Assembly: GCA_030612085.1 (NCBI GenBank)
Contig: JAUWOM010000070.1
Span: forward strand, 1 to 5,813
DNA length: 5,813 nt
Direction: 5' to 3'
Source of the DNA: Actinomycetes bacterium
GTDB taxonomy: Bacteria > Actinomycetota > Humimicrobiia > JAHJRV01
Below the pieces are notes generated by a model, which saw nothing but the letters and a program-made list of their open reading frames with translations, was not told the origin of the DNA and searched no databases. The position numbers and the translations under genes are program-made. Below, piece after piece: positions 4,494 to 5,813 of the stretch; positions within the stretch are counted from its first letter, which is position 1, and every line of letters starts with the position of its first letter.

Positions 4494-5588
4494 ATGGAAA
4501 TCTTTGAAAAAATGGCAAAAAATGATTATGAACAAATTGTATTTTGCTATGATCCATCAGTCAATCTAAAAGCAATAATTGTTATCCACGACACAACACT
4601 GGGAGCAGCATTAGGTGGATGTAGAATGAGAATGTATCCTACTGAAGAGGATGCTATTATTGATTGCCTTAGATTGGGTCGAGGAATGACTTATAAAGCT
4701 GCAGCAACTGGACTAAGTTTAGGAGGTGGAAAAGCAGTTATTATTGCAGATCCCAAAAAAGACAAAAGTGAGGAGTTCTGGAGATCATATGGTAGGTTTG
4801 TTAATTCACTGAATGGTAGATATATAACTGCTGAGGATATGGGGACAAGTGTAGAAGATATGGAGATTGTCTTACAGGAAACTCCATTTGTGACAGGTGT
4901 AAGCAAATCTCATGGAGGAAGTGGAGACCCTTCACTATTTACTGCTTTGGGTACAGTTCAGGGAATTAAAGCATGTGTTAAAGAGGTTTTTGGAAGTACA
5001 TCACTTGAGGGAAAGAAAATAGCAGTTCAGGGAGTAGGAAATGTCGGTTATCATCTATGTAAATTTCTTCACAAGGAAGGAGCAAAATTAATAGTTTCTG
5101 GTCATCATCAGGATAGAATTGATAGGGTCAAAAAAGAGTTTGCTGCAAAGGCAGTGGGTGAATATGATATTTATTCTATTGATTGTGACATTTTTTCACC
5201 AAATGCAGTTGGTGCAATAATAAATGATGACACAATTCCACAATTAAAATGTTCAATAATTGCAGGAGCTGCCAACAATCAACTTGCTGAAACAAGACAT
5301 GGAGATAAGGTTCATGAAATGGGAATATTGTATGCCCCAGATTATGTAATAAATGCTGGTGGTTTAATTAATGTATATAATGAACTTACTGAATATAGTG
5401 AAGAGAGAGCTACAGATATGGTTTTAAAGATTTATGATAATGTGAAGAAGGTTATTGAGATTTCAAAAAGGGACGATATTCCAACCTATATAGCAGCAGA
5501 TAGAATGGCTGAGGAAAGAATAGCAAAAATAAGAAATTTGGAGATACTATCTACAATTGATGGCTCAAAAATTAGAGCAGGTCGTTAA
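4494..5588 (+). CDS. Leucine dehydrogenase-like amino-acid dehydrogenase, copy 2
   Basis: This 364-residue protein has the length and collinearity of bacterial leucine dehydrogenase. It should reversibly deaminate a branched-chain or related amino acid to its 2-oxoacid with NAD(P)H. Seen: G-G-C-R-M (41-45), Lys68 in M-T-Y-K, Lys80 in G-G-G-K, A-E-D with Asp115, the loop G-D-P-S (144-147), Thr150, the Rossmann motif G-V-G-N-V-G (180-185), Asn262, [10 protein letters not shown] (281-290) and a canonical [11 protein letters not shown]-terminal helix. Position 113 is Ala (leucine dehydrogenase-like), but position 291 is Leu where leucine dehydrogenase has Val. The expected acidic residue at 203 is replaced within S-G-H-H (202-205), as in copy 1. 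The ATG at 4494 has AAAGGAG five bases upstream. A ferredoxin-type oxidoreductase subunit follows after 49 bp, implying a catabolic operon. Leucine, valine, isoleucine or phenylalanine are all possible substrates. Confidence 0.93.
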   Translation: MEIFEKMAKNDYEQIVFCYDPSVNLKAIIVIHDTTLGAALGGCRMRMYPTEEDAIIDCLRLGRGMTYKAAATGLSLGGGKAVIIADPKKDKSEEFWRSYGRFVNSLNGRYITAEDMGTSVEDMEIVLQETPFVTGVSKSHGGSGDPSLFTALGTVQGIKACVKEVFGSTSLEGKKIAVQGVGNVGYHLCKFLHKEGAKLIVSGHHQDRIDRVKKEFAAKAVGEYDIYSIDCDIFSPNAVGAIINDDTIPQLKCSIIAGAANNQLAETRHGDKVHEMGILYAPDYVINAGGLINVYNELTEYSEERATDMVLKIYDNVKKVIEISKRDDIPTYIAADRMAEERIAKIRNLEILSTIDGSKIRAGR

Positions 5589-5593
5589 AGCTT

Positions 5594-5611
5594 AGTATAA
5601 ATTAATATACT
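5594..5611. repeat. Short inverted repeat between copy 2 and the ferredoxin subunit
   Basis: AGTATA (5594-5599) and TATACT (5606-5611) form a perfect six-pair, AT-only hairpin around a six-base loop. There is no T-tract after it, so it is unlikely to end transcription; an mRNA-processing site or chance is as likely. Confidence 0.35.
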
Positions 5612-5637
5612 TATCAAAGATTAACTGAGGTGTTAAT

Positions 5638-5813
5638 ATGGTGAAATTTGAAAATAAAAAGGATAAGTGTAAAGGATGTGGTCTTTGCATTGAATTCTGT
5701 CCAGAAGGTGTACTGGAATTCTCATCAGAATTAAACTCATTGGGTTATTATCCAGTTAAGGTTATAGATATATCTAATTGTAAAGCTTGTAAATTCTGTG
5801 AACTTATTTGCCC
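5638..5813 (+). CDS. 2-oxoacid:ferredoxin oxidoreductase ferredoxin-like (delta) subunit, truncated by the window edge
   Basis: The first 58 codons are present. They show two [4Fe-4S] binding motifs: C-x2-C-x2-C-x3-C-P at Cys11, 14, 17 and 21, and C-x2-C-x2-C-x3-C at Cys48, 51, 54 and 58, with the Pro codon cut at the last base. The linker containing L-N-S-L-G-Y-Y-P-V (32-40) is typical of KorD/VorD/PorD-type subunits, which pass electrons from the thiamine-diphosphate core of 2-oxoacid oxidoreductases to ferredoxin. The whole subunit is usually about 70-100 residues, so roughly a third may be missing. The ATG at 5638 follows GAGGTG by five bases. Placed 49 bp after copy 2, it probably starts the block that oxidatively decarboxylates the 2-oxoacid made by that dehydrogenase. 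Whether the substrate is 2-oxoglutarate or a branched-chain or aromatic 2-oxoacid cannot be told from this subunit. Confidence 0.85.
   Translation, partial: MVKFENKKDKCKGCGLCIEFCPEGVLEFSSELNSLGYYPVKVIDISNCKACKFCELIC

Noticed and set aside
4691..4906. 71-codon minus-strand frame inside dehydrogenase copy 2
   Set aside because: It lies opposite the conserved catalytic region of copy 2 and has no supporting features.
1150..5588. The two dehydrogenase copies as flanks of a composite mobile element
   Set aside because: They are diverged paralogues, not near-identical repeats, and there is no transposase, terminal inverted repeat or target duplication.

Overview
This is an AT-rich stretch of bacterial DNA. 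It has low-GC codon use, Shine-Dalgarno-led starts, and frequent GTG and TTG start codons. The gene content points to an anaerobic amino-acid fermenter: two paralogous amino-acid dehydrogenases of the Glu/Leu/Phe/Val family, the second followed closely by the 2x[4Fe-4S] ferredoxin-like subunit of a 2-oxoacid:ferredoxin oxidoreductase. A low-GC anaerobic lineage (Atribacterota-like, Thermotogota-like or clostridial) would fit, but nothing here fixes the phylum.

Layout. Positions 1-206 are AT-rich with no gene I can support. A RimJ/RimL-type GNAT acetyltransferase lies at 207-758 (+). A 51-residue, very basic small ORF at 919-1074 (+) precedes amino-acid dehydrogenase copy 1 at 1150-2223 (+, GTG start). 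A membrane-anchored DUF1287 (NlpC/P60-like) protein follows 23 bp later at 2247-3032 (+, TTG start). A convergent gene at 3121-4032 (-, TTG start with a strong RBS) encodes a membrane-anchored protein with two tandem FxLYD-like domains. A 461-bp gap (4033-4493) holds a sigma70-type promoter facing right and, about 90 bp further on, a hairpin with a T-tract. Dehydrogenase copy 2 lies at 4494-5588 (+). Fifty bases later a truncated KorD/VorD-like ferredoxin subunit starts (5638 to the window end).

How the genes work together. Copy 2 plus the ferredoxin subunit is a coherent catabolic pair: the dehydrogenase deaminates an aliphatic or aromatic amino acid to its 2-oxoacid, and the oxidoreductase, whose other subunits should lie just beyond the edge, decarboxylates that to an acyl-CoA while reducing ferredoxin. 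Copy 1 is the more divergent paralogue and sits with genes for envelope-type proteins.

Points most worth a second look: (i) both paralogues replace the acidic residue expected at the end of the second Rossmann strand with an S-G-H-H motif, which hints at a cofactor preference other than strict NAD+; (ii) the two copies differ at the substrate-pocket positions that separate leucine from phenylalanine dehydrogenases; (iii) a promoter-hairpin-T-tract unit lies upstream of copy 2, where no other rightward gene needs a terminator; (iv) a 13-nt perfect complement to the canonical 16S rRNA 3' tail sits inside the DUF1287 gene and forms its own hairpin. I did not find a defence system, mobile element, CRISPR array or structured RNA of a known class.
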